64,000 nt of DNA from an uncultured Oscillospiraceae bacterium (GTDB lineage: Bacteria > Bacillota > Clostridia > Oscillospirales > Oscillospiraceae): assembly GCA_934597255.1 (NCBI GenBank), contig CAKTQV010000002.1, positions 124,001 to 188,000 on the forward strand, written 5' to 3'. Positions 23,286-31,885 of the stretch are shown here, one piece after another; the first letter of the stretch is position 1, and every line of letters begins with the position of its first letter. The translations under genes and the position numbers were made by a program. The notes beneath the pieces are model-generated. The model made no database searches, was not told the DNA's origin, and saw nothing but the letters and a program-made list of their open reading frames with translations.

Positions 23286-25493
23286 ATGGAAGAAAAAAAG
23301 CTGGAGCAGGTGGAAGGGTACATTGCCTCCATCCTGTATCGAAACGAAGAAAACGGCTACTGCGTGCTTCGCCTTGACGAGACGAGCGGCGAGCAGTGCA
23401 TCGTGGTCGGCTGCATTCCCATGGCCGCGCCGGGCGAGAGCCTGACGGCGTGGGGCGCCTGGGTGCGCCACCCGAGCCACGGCGAGCAGTTCAAGGCCGA
23501 ATACACCGAGCGGACCATGCCCGTCGGCGCGGAGGCCATATACGATTATCTGGCCAGCCGCGTTATCCGCGGCGTCGGCCCGGCGACCGCGGCGCTCATC
23601 GTCAGCCGCTTTGGAGACGATTCTCTCAACGTTCTGCGCGACCACCCCGAGCTTCTGGCCAGCCTGAAGGGCATGAGCATGAAAAAGGCGCAGGAGATAT
23701 CAAAGGAATTCCGCCGGCAGACCGGGATGCGCAGTCTGATGGAGTTTCTGGCGTCGGCTTCTCTACCGCCGTATCTCGCGCTGCGCGTGTATCGCTATTA
23801 TGGCGACGATTCGCTGGATATGCTGCGGGAAAACCCGTACATACTGTCCACGGAGCACATCGGCGCGAGCTTTTCGCAGGCGGACGCGCTGGCGCTCAGT
23901 CTGGGACTGGAGGGCGATTCGCCGGAACGCGTGGCGGCGGCGCTGCTGTTTGAGCTGCGCTACAACGCCGGCAACGGCCACTGCTTTATCCCGCGGGAAA
24001 AGCTCATCGCCGCGACGGCGCAGCTTATCGAGGTGGACGCCGGCCAGGTCGAGGAGGGGCTGGAGCTGCTCCTTGATTCCGGCGACGTGACCATGGAGCC
24101 GGTCGCCAACGTGCAGGCCTGTTATCTTTCCGGGCTTTACGGCGCGGAGGTGTTCGCCGCCGCGCAGCTTGGCCGCATGGCAAAGCATTGCTATGAAAAC
24201 CGGATAAACATCCCCCGCGTGATCGAAAAGATCGAGGCGGAGCAGGGAATACAGTTCGCGCCGCTCCAGCGCCAGACGCTGGAGGCCGCTGCGTCCCGGC
24301 AGCTGGTCGTCATTACGGGCGGCCCGGGCACCGGGAAGACGACGTCGGTGCGCGCTGTGCTGGCGCTGTTTGACGCCATGGGGCTGGAGACGCTGCTGGC
24401 GGCGCCGACCGGCCGGGCGGCCAAGCGTCTCAGCGAGCTTTCCGGGCGCGATGCGTCCACGATACACCGGCTGCTGGAGGCCAATTTTTCCGAGCAGACC
24501 GACACGGTCACGTTCAAGCGCGATGAAAGCGATCCGCTGGCCTGTGACGCACTGATCGTGGACGAGTGCTCCATGGTGGACATCACGCTCATGCGCGCGC
24601 TGCTGGCCGCGATACGGCCGGAGTGCCGCCTCGTGCTGGTTGGCGACGCCGATCAGCTCCCGTCTGTCGGCCCCGGGAACGTTTTCCGCGACATTATCCG
24701 AAGCCGCGCGGCAGAGACGGTCCGTCTGACGGAGATATTCCGTCAGGATGAGACGAGCCGCATCGTTCTGTGCGCACATCAGATCAACCGCGGAGAGCAT
24801 CCTGACCTGCGGCTGAACAAGGGCGGCTTTTACTTCATGCGCCGGCGCGAACCGGAGGAGGCGGCCAAAACCATCGTGGAGCTGTGCCGCACACGGCTTC
24901 CGCAGAATATGCACATTCCGCCGCAGGACATACAGGTGCTCTGTCCGAGCCGCAAGGGCGCGGCCGGAACGGAGACGCTCAACCGCCTGCTGCAGGAGGC
25001 GCTCAATCCGCCGGCCGTGAATAAAAGTGAATTCAGCTACGCCGAACGCGCCTTCCGCGAGGGCGACCGCGTGATGCAGATCCGCAACGATTATGATATA
25101 GTATGGAAAACGGCGGCCGGCGTGGAGGGCTGCGGCGTGTTCAACGGCGACATTGGCACAATCCACTCCGTTGACCTTACGGCGGAATCGCTCACGGTCG
25201 ATTTCGACGGACGGCTTGCCGAGTACGCCATGGAGCAGGCCGGCGAGCTGGAGCATGCGTGGGCCGTGACCGTTCATAAATCGCAGGGAAGCGAATATCG
25301 CGCCGTCGTGCTCTCGGCGGCCAGGACCGCGCCGCAGCTGATGTACCGCGGGCTTCTGTATACCGCGGTCACGCGCGCGTCGAAGCTTCTTGTCGTCGTC
25401 GGCGACGACGCCGTGATCGGCGCCATGACGGACAATTACCGCCGGACCAAGCGCTACAGCGGACTACGTGTCCGGCTGGCGGAGACGCTATGA
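23286..25493 (+). CDS. recD2: RecD2-family ATP-dependent DNA helicase
   Basis: A 735-residue superfamily 1B helicase. An N-terminal OB-like domain (YIASILYRNEENGYCVLRL) and tandem HhH region precede the motor. Walker A GGPGTGKTT is near residue 345, motif II VDECSM follows, and motif VI VHKSQGSEYRAV and TAVTRAS lie near the C-terminus. RecD2 is the RecBCD-independent 5'-3' helicase of Firmicutes, linked to replication-fork and mismatch repair. ATG 23286 is favoured; an in-frame TTG at 23274 would overlap the upstream gene. The end overlaps comF by 4 bp. Confidence 0.97.
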   Translation: MEEKKLEQVEGYIASILYRNEENGYCVLRLDETSGEQCIVVGCIPMAAPGESLTAWGAWVRHPSHGEQFKAEYTERTMPVGAEAIYDYLASRVIRGVGPATAALIVSRFGDDSLNVLRDHPELLASLKGMSMKKAQEISKEFRRQTGMRSLMEFLASASLPPYLALRVYRYYGDDSLDMLRENPYILSTEHIGASFSQADALALSLGLEGDSPERVAAALLFELRYNAGNGHCFIPREKLIAATAQLIEVDAGQVEEGLELLLDSGDVTMEPVANVQACYLSGLYGAEVFAAAQLGRMAKHCYENRINIPRVIEKIEAEQGIQFAPLQRQTLEAAASRQLVVITGGPGTGKTTSVRAVLALFDAMGLETLLAAPTGRAAKRLSELSGRDASTIHRLLEANFSEQTDTVTFKRDESDPLACDALIVDECSMVDITLMRALLAAIRPECRLVLVGDADQLPSVGPGNVFRDIIRSRAAETVRLTEIFRQDETSRIVLCAHQINRGEHPDLRLNKGGFYFMRRREPEEAAKTIVELCRTRLPQNMHIPPQDIQVLCPSRKGAAGTETLNRLLQEALNPPAVNKSEFSYAERAFREGDRVMQIRNDYDIVWKTAAGVEGCGVFNGDIGTIHSVDLTAESLTVDFDGRLAEYAMEQAGELEHAWAVTVHKSQGSEYRAVVLSAARTAPQLMYRGLLYTAVTRASKLLVVVGDDAVIGAMTDNYRRTKRYSGLRVRLAETL

Positions 25494-26146
25494 AGCCGGG
25501 ACAATGGCTGCTCGAGCTTCTGTTTCCGACGCGCTGCATTCTCTGCCGGGATTTTCTGGACGGCGGACGGCCGCGGATATGCCCGCGCTGCGCCGAACGG
25601 CTGCCGTACACAACGGATGGCGGGAAGAGCCACGGCGACTTCTTTTCGCTGTGCGTATCGTCTGTTTTCTATGAAAAGGCGATGCGCGAGGCGATACTGC
25701 GCTATAAATTTGAGGGAGCGCGCGCCTATGCGCCGGCATTCGGAATCTTGATCGCCTCGACGATCTACGAGCAGCTTGAGGGGAAATACGATCTGATAAG
25801 CTGGGTGCCGCTGGACGCCGGACGCCGCCGAAAGCGCGGCTACGATCAGGCGCAGCTTCTCGCGGAACAGGCGTCTGCGCATCTGTGCCGCGGGTGTGTG
25901 CGGCTTCTGGAGAAAAGGCGCGGCGTCCGCCCGCAGTCCGGGACCGGCTCGCCGGAGCGGAGACGGGCGAACATCGCGGGAGCCTATCGTGTGATCGATC
26001 CGGCGGCGGTCGAGGGGAAGCGGGTGCTGCTCATCGACGACATCGTAACGACGGGCGCAACGCTGTCGGAATGCGCCAAGACGCTTTTGCTGGCCGGGGC
26101 GGACGACGTCTGCTGCGCCACACTGGCGCGTACAAGGGAAAAGTAG
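25490..26146 (+). CDS. ComF family phosphoribosyltransferase-like protein
   Basis: A 218-residue protein with an N-terminal zinc-ribbon (CILC and CPRC) and a type I phosphoribosyltransferase fold whose PRPP loop is VLLIDDIVTTGATLSECA near residues 180-197. RRRKRGYDQAQLLAE is also typical. ComF in Bacillus is required for DNA uptake during transformation; in other bacteria the role is unclear and no com operon is visible here. Its position behind recD2 suggests a DNA-metabolism context. It overlaps recD2 by ATGA and lies 11 bp before the mreB-like gene. Confidence 0.93.
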   Translation: MKPGQWLLELLFPTRCILCRDFLDGGRPRICPRCAERLPYTTDGGKSHGDFFSLCVSSVFYEKAMREAILRYKFEGARAYAPAFGILIASTIYEQLEGKYDLISWVPLDAGRRRKRGYDQAQLLAEQASAHLCRGCVRLLEKRRGVRPQSGTGSPERRRANIAGAYRVIDPAAVEGKRVLLIDDIVTTGATLSECAKTLLLAGADDVCCATLARTREK

Positions 26147-26157
26147 GAGGAAGCAAC

Positions 26158-27189
26158 ATGCAGCTTTTTGAAAGAGATATCGCCATTGATCTGGGCACGG
26201 TCACCACGCGTATATACGTCCAGGGAAAGGGAATACGACTGCACGAGGCGACGGTCGTGGCGGTCGACCGGCGAAACGGACGCGCCATACGCATCGGCGA
26301 GGACGCGAAAAAAATGCTCGGCCGCACACCGGCCAACATCGCCGCGATCCATCCCATCGCGGCCGGCGTTATTTCCGATTACGATATGACGAGCCGGATG
26401 CTCCGGGAGTTTATCAGCCGCGTTACGTCCTTCAGCTTTTTCAAGCCGCGCGTGCTTATCCTCGTGCCGGGCAGCGTGACCGGCGTGGAGGAGCGGGCGA
26501 TCATCGACGCGGTCATTGAGGGCGGCGCGCGCAAGGTGTATCTGCTGGAAAGCCCGGTCGCTACGGCCTACGGCGCGGGGATCGACGCGAAAAAAGCCAA
26601 CGGAAACATGATCGTGGACATCGGCGGCGGCACGACGGAGATCGCCGTTATCTCCCTTGACGGCGTGGCGGCCGGGCAGTCCGTAAAAACCGCCGGCACG
26701 GGCTTCGACGAGGCGATCGTGAAATACATCCGAAAAAAGCACAATCTTGCCATCGGAATGCAGACGGCGGAGGAACTGAAATGCCGGATCGGCGGCGTGG
26801 TGGAAAAGCCGGAGGTGCAGTACGAGGAAGTGCGGGGACGCTGCCTGCTTACCGGCCTGCCGAAAACCGTTACCGTTTCGTCCAGCGAGCTGGCGGAGGC
26901 AATGGAGGAGCCGGCGGCGCTCATACTGGAAGCAATTCACGGCGTTCTGGAGCAGACGCCGCCGGAGCTTGTCACGGATATTGCCGAAAACGGGATCGTT
27001 ATGGCCGGCGGCGGGAGTCTGCTTTACGGCATGGATCAGCTCATCGCGGAGAAAACGGGGATCGACGCCGTCACGGTGGACGACCCGCTCAACTGCAATG
27101 TTTACGGCGCCGGACGGGCGCTGCGGGATCTCGACGAGATGTCGGACGGCATGATAAACCTTGCCCGGCGGAAACAAATGAAGGGCTGA
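26158..27189 (+). CDS. MreB/Mbl-like actin-family protein
   Basis: A 343-residue actin-fold ATPase. IAIDLGTVTTRIYVQGKG at about 8-25 is the phosphate-1 loop; MIVDIGGGTTEIAVISLDG near 155-173 is phosphate-2, VYLLESPVATAYGAGID precedes it, and GIVMAGGGSLLYGMDQLI near 282-299 is the adenosine loop. It should polymerise on the membrane and steer cell-wall synthesis. mreC/mreD are not adjacent, so this may be a stand-alone Mbl/MreBH-type paralogue. Phosphate-1 has GTVTTRIY where MreB usually has GTANTLVY. AGGAGG precedes the ATG. Confidence 0.93.
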   Translation: MQLFERDIAIDLGTVTTRIYVQGKGIRLHEATVVAVDRRNGRAIRIGEDAKKMLGRTPANIAAIHPIAAGVISDYDMTSRMLREFISRVTSFSFFKPRVLILVPGSVTGVEERAIIDAVIEGGARKVYLLESPVATAYGAGIDAKKANGNMIVDIGGGTTEIAVISLDGVAAGQSVKTAGTGFDEAIVKYIRKKHNLAIGMQTAEELKCRIGGVVEKPEVQYEEVRGRCLLTGLPKTVTVSSSELAEAMEEPAALILEAIHGVLEQTPPELVTDIAENGIVMAGGGSLLYGMDQLIAEKTGIDAVTVDDPLNCNVYGAGRALRDLDEMSDGMINLARRKQMKG

Positions 27190-27263
27190 CGCATAGATAT
27201 TATAAAAATCCGGAACATATAATGAGCTCGTCATGATCTCATCCTGCGATTGAAGGAGCATCC

Positions 27264-28862
27264 ATGTCTGATAACAAAAAAGGCCAGAACTTTTTTCACG
27301 GAGCCGCCATCTACACGATCGGCATCATCATTGTAAAAATCCTCGGCGCTATTTATAAAATGCCGCTGGGTAATATCCTCGGGGACGACGGATTTACCCA
27401 TTTTGACGTGACTTACAAGATATATAATGTTTTTCTGACGATCTCCACGGCTGGTTTCCCGGTCGCCATGAGCCGTCTGATCTCCGAATCCGACACGGTC
27501 AACCGCGAGCGGCAGGTGTGCCGCGTGTTCCATGTGGGTATTCTGACCTTCCTCGGTCTGGGCGCCTTCGGCACGCTTGTCATGCTGCTGTTCCCGGCAG
27601 AGCTGGCCAGCTGGATGGGCGATGTGCAGGCGACGCAGTGTCTGTTCGTCATGGCGCCTTCGGTGGTGCTCGTGTGCGTGGCGGCGGCTTACCGCGGCTA
27701 TGCGCAGGGACACGCGGATATGATCCCCACGACCGTATCACAGGTCATCGAGACGGCCGTCAAGGTCGTTGTGGGCCTTTCCTGTGCCGCGATTCTGCAC
27801 GCCATGGGGAAAAGTGTGGCGATCTGCGCTGCCGGCGCGATCCTTGGGACCACCGTCAGCTCGCTGGCCGCCATGCTGTATATGCAGATAAAGGTCCACC
27901 GCAAGTATCAGGTCAACCCGCCGGAGAGCGAGGCGAGCGACGTGCCGGATCCCAAGCGGAAGATACTCTGGGATCTGCTGCGCATCGGCATCCCCATCAC
28001 GATCTCCACGTCGATCATGAGCCTGATCCAGCTGGCCGATTCCAAAATCACGCTCAGTCAGCTTCAGAACGCCGCCGGCTACACGGCGAGCGCGGCCTAC
28101 GTCCTGAATGGCGTTTACGCCAAGGCCATGACCATATACAACGTCCCATCCGCCTTTGTCGTGCCCTTCGTGTCCACCGTCGTTCCGGCCATCTCTGCGG
28201 CCCGTGTTAAGAACGACCGGCTCGGTGCGTGCGATATCGCGGAGGGCGCCATGCGCCTGTGCACGCTGATCTGTCTGCCGATGGCCGTCGGCATGGCGGT
28301 GCTGGCAGAGCCGTGCATGAACGTGATATACCCCAACAGCGCGAGCCAGGGAGCCGTGCTGCTGTGCGAGCTTGGCGTCACATGCTATTTCATGGCGATG
28401 AGCCTTATGACGAACGCCATTCTGCCCGCCAACGGCAACGAACGTCTCCCGCTCATTTCCATATCGCTGGGAGCGATCACCAAGGTAGCTGTGACATATT
28501 TCCTCGTCGGGAACCCGGATATCAACGTCTACGGCGCGCCGATCGGAACGAGCTGCTGCTACATCGTGATGCTTACGGTCAATCTGATCTTTATGGCCCG
28601 GAAGATGGCGCGGCCCATGAATCTCGGCCGCATCTTCATCCGCACGGCGGCAAGCTGCGCCGTCATGGGCGTTGCGGCGTGGGCGGTCTGGTCCCTGCTC
28701 CGTTCGCTTATGAGCAGCACGCTCATTCCTCTTGGCATCGCCGTGATCGTCGGCGTCGTCGTTTACGCCGTGATGATCATTGCCACGCGCGCCGTCACGA
28801 TGGAGGATATGAAGCTCATACCCAAGGGCGAAAAGCTCGGACGGCTGCTTCACATCAGGTGA
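27264..28862 (+). CDS. MOP-superfamily lipid/polysaccharide flippase (YabM/SpoVB-like)
   Basis: A 532-residue protein with about 14 hydrophobic segments. It opens FFHGAAIYTIGIIIVKILGA, the first helix of the SpoVB/YabM/MurJ-related polysaccharide biosynthesis family, and has the typical YRGYAQGHADMIPTTVSQVIE segment. In Bacillus yabM sits directly upstream of mazG (yabN) and rqcP (yabO), the same order as here, which supports a YabM-type assignment. It probably flips an undecaprenyl-linked cell-wall or spore-wall precursor. GAAGGAGC precedes the ATG. A second family member is at 40852-42351. Confidence 0.9.
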   Translation: MSDNKKGQNFFHGAAIYTIGIIIVKILGAIYKMPLGNILGDDGFTHFDVTYKIYNVFLTISTAGFPVAMSRLISESDTVNRERQVCRVFHVGILTFLGLGAFGTLVMLLFPAELASWMGDVQATQCLFVMAPSVVLVCVAAAYRGYAQGHADMIPTTVSQVIETAVKVVVGLSCAAILHAMGKSVAICAAGAILGTTVSSLAAMLYMQIKVHRKYQVNPPESEASDVPDPKRKILWDLLRIGIPITISTSIMSLIQLADSKITLSQLQNAAGYTASAAYVLNGVYAKAMTIYNVPSAFVVPFVSTVVPAISAARVKNDRLGACDIAEGAMRLCTLICLPMAVGMAVLAEPCMNVIYPNSASQGAVLLCELGVTCYFMAMSLMTNAILPANGNERLPLISISLGAITKVAVTYFLVGNPDINVYGAPIGTSCCYIVMLTVNLIFMARKMARPMNLGRIFIRTAASCAVMGVAAWAVWSLLRSLMSSTLIPLGIAVIVGVVVYAVMIIATRAVTMEDMKLIPKGEKLGRLLHIR

Positions 28863-28930
28863 CATAACGCCGCAAACCATTGAAAAATCAAGATTTTTTT
28901 GAAATATTCTATTGCATCGAGAGAGAAACT

Positions 28931-29734
28931 ATGTTAAATTTTCAAAGCAAAGAAAAGTACGATATCAACGATTATCGAAAGATCATGGAAATGCTGCGCG
29001 GCGAGGGCGGCTGCCCCTGGGACGCGGCGCAGACCCATGAAAGCATCCGCCGAAATATGCTTGAAGAGGCATACGAGGCCGTGGCCGCCATCGACAGCGG
29101 CGACATGGAAAACCTCTGCGAAGAGCTGGGGGACATCCAGATGCAGGTTCTTTTCCATGCGCGCATGGAGGAGGAAAAGGGCGGCTTTAATTTTGACGAT
29201 GTGTGCGATGCCGCCTGCCGCAAGCTCCTGTTCCGGCATCCGCATGTATTCGGCGACGCCGCCGCGGCGGACGCGGAGGAGGCTCTTGCATCCTGGGACA
29301 GCATGAAGCGTCAGGAAAAGGGCCAGAAAACGACATCCAAAGCCATGAGCGACGTGGCGGAAACGCTGCCGGCGCTGTGGCGCGCGGAAAAAATACAGAA
29401 AAAGGCGGCGAAGGTCGGCTTTGACTGGCCGGACTTTCACGGCGCGCGCGACAAGATCGGCGAAGAGCTGAAGGAACTGGATGAGGCGATCGAAGCCGGT
29501 GAGGGCGTCGAGGGAGAGTTGGGCGATCTGCTGGCCGCCTGCGTGAATCTTGCCCGTTTTCTCGGCGTCGATCCCGAGCAGGCGCTGCACGGCTCCTGCG
29601 ACCGCTTCGTGTCCCGCTTTGAGCGGATGGAGGAATTGGCCGCCGCGGCCGGGACGGAGCTGGAGGCGCTTTCTCTGGCCGAGCAGGACAAGCTCTGGGA
29701 GCAGGCCAAGCGCGAACTGCGCTCCGCGGAATAA
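28931..29734 (+). CDS. mazG: Nucleoside triphosphate pyrophosphohydrolase MazG
   Basis: A 267-residue, two-domain MazG. The N-terminal domain carries GGCPWDAAQTHESIRRNMLE and the Mg-binding EEAYEAV with CEELGDIQMQV. A second MazG fold near residues 155-225 has EELKELDEAIEAG and EGELGDLLAACVNLAR. It hydrolyses NTPs and dNTPs to NMP and PPi, cleansing damaged nucleotides and moderating ppGpp. ATG 28931 is chosen since the N-terminus then matches the family; an upstream TTG at 28880 would add 17 atypical residues. hup and rqcP follow, as in many Clostridia. Confidence 0.95.
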   Translation: MLNFQSKEKYDINDYRKIMEMLRGEGGCPWDAAQTHESIRRNMLEEAYEAVAAIDSGDMENLCEELGDIQMQVLFHARMEEEKGGFNFDDVCDAACRKLLFRHPHVFGDAAAADAEEALASWDSMKRQEKGQKTTSKAMSDVAETLPALWRAEKIQKKAAKVGFDWPDFHGARDKIGEELKELDEAIEAGEGVEGELGDLLAACVNLARFLGVDPEQALHGSCDRFVSRFERMEELAAAAGTELEALSLAEQDKLWEQAKRELRSAE

Positions 29735-29741
29735 AGCCTAT

Positions 29742-29759
29742 AATTTGCTTCGGCAAATT
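29742..29759 (+). other. UUCG-tetraloop hairpin in the mazG-hup gap
   Basis: AATTTGC-TTCG-GCAAATT, a perfect 7-bp stem closed by a UUCG tetraloop. There is no T tract, so it is more likely an mRNA-stabilising leader or processing hairpin than a terminator. Confidence 0.55.
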
Positions 29760-29806
29760 TAATTTACACAGCGGCGCGTAAGCCGCCAAACATTAGGAGG
29801 AAGATC

Positions 29807-30085
29807 ATGAACAAAGCAGAACTTATCGCGGAAGTCGCGAAGCAGACGGCGCTGTCCAAGAAAGACAGCGAGAAGGCTGTCAACGCCGCTCTCGACTGCA
29901 TTATCGAGACGCTTAAGGGCGGCGAAAAGGTGCAACTCGTCGGCTTCGGCTCTTTTGAGGTGAAAGAGCGCGGCGCCCGCATCGGCCGCAACCCCAAGAC
30001 CAAAGAGGAGATCAGCATTCCCGCGTCCTGCGTTCCGACGTTCAAGGCCGGCAAGGCGCTGAAGGAATCGGTTGCGTCCCGATAA
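29807..30085 (+). CDS. hup: HU-family DNA-binding protein
   Basis: A 92-residue HU. It has the dimerisation helix MNKAELIAEVAKQTALSKKD, the conserved VQLVGFGSFEVKERGARIGR beta-arm base with RNPKTKEEI at the DNA-intercalating arm, and PTFKAGKALKESV at the C-terminus. It bends and compacts DNA in the nucleoid. TTAGGAGG precedes the ATG. It sits between mazG and rqcP, a clostridial arrangement. A GGCGGCGTG stem-loop downstream may define its mRNA 3' end. Confidence 0.98.
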   Translation: MNKAELIAEVAKQTALSKKDSEKAVNAALDCIIETLKGGEKVQLVGFGSFEVKERGARIGRNPKTKEEISIPASCVPTFKAGKALKESVASR

Positions 30086-30105
30086 CGAATACTTCTGCTG
30101 CAACG

Positions 30106-30131
30106 GGCGGCGTGGGATGTCTCACGCCGCC
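30106..30131 (+). other. GC-rich hairpin between hup and rqcP
   Basis: 9-bp stem GGCGGCGTG / CACGCCGCC with a loop of 8 bases and no T run. It is probably a processing or partial-termination hairpin that lets hup be expressed above rqcP. Confidence 0.5.
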
Positions 30132-30158
30132 TCTGCCTTATAAAGAAAGGAGCCTGCC

Positions 30159-30398
30159 ATGCGGCTGGACAAATATCTGAAAATATCGCGGCTCATCAAG
30201 CGCCGCACCGTGGCCAACGAGGCCTGCGACGGCGGGCGTGTGACGGTCAACGGGACGGTAGCCAAGGCCTCGCGCGAGATCAAGCCCGGAGATCGGATCG
30301 AGATACGCTTCGGCGCTAACCGCACCTGTGTTGAGGTCGTTTCCGTGGCGGAGAACGTTTCCAAGTCGGACGCGCCGGCCATGTACCGGGAAGTGTGA
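30159..30398 (+). CDS. rqcP: RNA-binding S4 domain protein RqcP
   Basis: A 79-residue S4-domain protein: MRLDKYLKISRLIKRRTVAN is the hallmark start and GGRVTVNGTVAKASREIKPG is the S4 RNA-binding loop. RqcP (YabO, an Hsp15 relative) binds the 50S subunit with RqcH and supports poly-alanine tailing in ribosome-associated quality control. AAAGGAG precedes the ATG. In many sporulating Firmicutes yabP, yabQ and divIC follow; here none does within the window, and a DacF-like gene comes next. Confidence 0.95.
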   Translation: MRLDKYLKISRLIKRRTVANEACDGGRVTVNGTVAKASREIKPGDRIEIRFGANRTCVEVVSVAENVSKSDAPAMYREV

Positions 30399-30439
30399 CA
30401 AAGTTCGACAATATTCATAATTATTCTCGGTTTATTTAA

Positions 30440-30535
30440 TATTCACTGTTCAAAACTTTGTTGGAAGTGTGTAAAACGTTGGTATATCTGCGTTTTTTCA
30501 AAGGGCTTTATCTGCATATTCATAAACAGTGAATA
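30440..30535. repeat. 11-bp inverted repeat flanking the dacF-type promoter region
   Basis: TATTCACTGTT at 30440-30450 and its exact complement AACAGTGAATA at 30525-30535, 74 bp apart. The sequence ATATTCATAA also occurs twice, at about 30413 and 30516. The right arm overlaps the -35 of the candidate sporulation promoter, so a looping regulator is possible. Confidence 0.5.
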
Positions 30536-30559
30536 CGGCGCCTCAAATCGGTCATAATG
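30531..30559 (+). promoter_or_regulatory. Candidate sigma-G-like promoter of the DacF-type gene
   Basis: GAATA (30531-30535), 17 bp, CATAATG (30553-30559) resembles the Bacillus sigma-G consensus (GHATR, CATWMTA) except at the last position. No good sigma-A promoter was found in the same gap. The predicted transcript would begin at about the foot of the following hairpin. Confidence 0.4.
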
Positions 30560-30565
30560 TGGACA

Positions 30566-30597
30566 ACACCCCCATATCCATGTAGATATGGGGGTGT
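30566..30597 (+). promoter_or_regulatory. 5'-leader hairpin that sequesters the ribosome-binding site
   Basis: Perfect 13-bp stem ACACCCCCATATC / GATATGGGGGTGT with a 6-base loop. The G-rich right arm is the only Shine-Dalgarno-like sequence before the TTG at 30604, so the folded leader should block initiation. No T tract follows, so it is not a normal terminator. Confidence 0.6.
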
Positions 30598-30603
30598 GTC
30601 TAT

Positions 30604-31746
30604 TTGAAAAAGCTAGTGATCGCAGCGCTTATATGCTGTCTTCTCATTTCTCCGGCGCTGGCGGTGGAGTGTCTGAAGGACGACGATATCGTTTTATCCG
30701 CCTCGTCGGCCGTTTTGATGGAATGTGCGACAGGGACGCTGCTGTATGAAAAAGACGCGCACACGCGCCGGCCGCCGGCCAGCGTCACCAAGGTCATGAC
30801 GATGCTGCTCGTCATGGAGGCGATCGACGCCGGTACGATCGGCTATGACACGATGGTCACGGCATCGGCTCACGCCGCCTCCATGGGCGGAAGTCAGATA
30901 TGGCTGGAGGAAGGGGAGCGCATGAGCGTGGACGAAATGCTCAAGTGCGTGGCGGTCGTCAGTGCGAACGACTGCGCCGTGGCACTCGCCGAACAGATCG
31001 CCGGCACGGAGGATGCGTTTGTACGCCGGATGAACGAACGCGCGGAGCAGCTCGGCATGGCCGACACGCATTTTACCAACTGCACCGGGCTGTTCGATAA
31101 CGATGCGCATTACACCAGCGCGTATGACATCGCCCTGATGAGCCGGGAGCTGATGAAACACGAGGATATAAAAAAATATACGACGATATGGATGGATACG
31201 GCGCGGAACGGGGAGTTCGGGCTGTCAAACACCAATAAGCTCATCTATTACTATGAAGGCGCAACGGGCCTGAAAACCGGCTTTACCCGCGCAGCCATGT
31301 ACTGCCTGTCGGCCACGGCGGAACGGGACGGCGTGGAATACGTCGCGGTCATTATGCACGCCCCGGGAAGTGCCGAGCGTTTTGAAGACGCGAAAACGCT
31401 GCTGAGCTACGGCTTTGCGAACTATGAGCTTTTATCTCTGCGGCCAAACGAAGCCCTGCCGGCGATCCCGGTCGAGCTTGGCGAGGCGGACGCCGTTTCG
31501 CTTTGCTATAACGGAAGCGAAGCGCTTGTGACCGAGAAGGGGAGCGCATCGGAGCTGGAATTTCAGTTTGAGCTGCTGGAAAGCGTCAAGGCGCCGGTCC
31601 GTGCCGGGCAGCAGCTCGGTATGATGACAGTCAGCCGCGGCGGAAGCGATATTGCCAAAATACCGCTGTGCGCGGACAGCGACGTAGCGCGGCTGAGCTT
31701 CGGCCGGACGTGGCTCATGTGTCTGCGGGCGCTGTTTGGCGCCTGA
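30604..31746 (+). CDS. D-alanyl-D-alanine carboxypeptidase, DacF/PBP5 type
   Basis: A 380-residue penicillin-binding protein with a Sec signal peptide (MKKLVIAALICCLLISPALA). Peptidase S11 motifs are all present: S60-V-T-K63, S120-A-N122 and K224-T-G226. It trims the terminal D-Ala of peptidoglycan stem peptides outside the cell. The C-terminal PBP5-like domain runs from about 280, and RTWLMCLRALFGA at the end may be an amphipathic anchor. The start is TTG; no ATG gives a full signal peptide. A hairpin covers its ribosome-binding site and a sigma-G-like promoter lies upstream, suggesting a sporulation-linked enzyme. Confidence 0.93.
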   Translation: MKKLVIAALICCLLISPALAVECLKDDDIVLSASSAVLMECATGTLLYEKDAHTRRPPASVTKVMTMLLVMEAIDAGTIGYDTMVTASAHAASMGGSQIWLEEGERMSVDEMLKCVAVVSANDCAVALAEQIAGTEDAFVRRMNERAEQLGMADTHFTNCTGLFDNDAHYTSAYDIALMSRELMKHEDIKKYTTIWMDTARNGEFGLSNTNKLIYYYEGATGLKTGFTRAAMYCLSATAERDGVEYVAVIMHAPGSAERFEDAKTLLSYGFANYELLSLRPNEALPAIPVELGEADAVSLCYNGSEALVTEKGSASELEFQFELLESVKAPVRAGQQLGMMTVSRGGSDIAKIPLCADSDVARLSFGRTWLMCLRALFGA

Positions 31747-31825
31747 CAAGGGACATACGCCCCATTTTGAAGCAAAATCAAGCGGATAAAACGGCGTACG
31801 GCCCCACCGGACGTACAAAAAATCC

Positions 31826-31854
31826 TTGAAACCGCCATGAAACTGCGATATAAT
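31826..31854 (+). promoter_or_regulatory. Promoter of pgi
   Basis: TTGAAA (31826-31831), 17-bp spacer, TATAAT (31849-31854). Strong sigma-A match. Confidence 0.85.
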
Positions 31855-31885
31855 ACGGTGAATTCCAAAGTAGGAGGGTTCGATC

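Noticed and set aside
23763..25277. A 504-codon minus-strand frame within recD2
   Set aside because: Mirror of a well-supported helicase gene; Arg/His/Gln-rich composition without domains.
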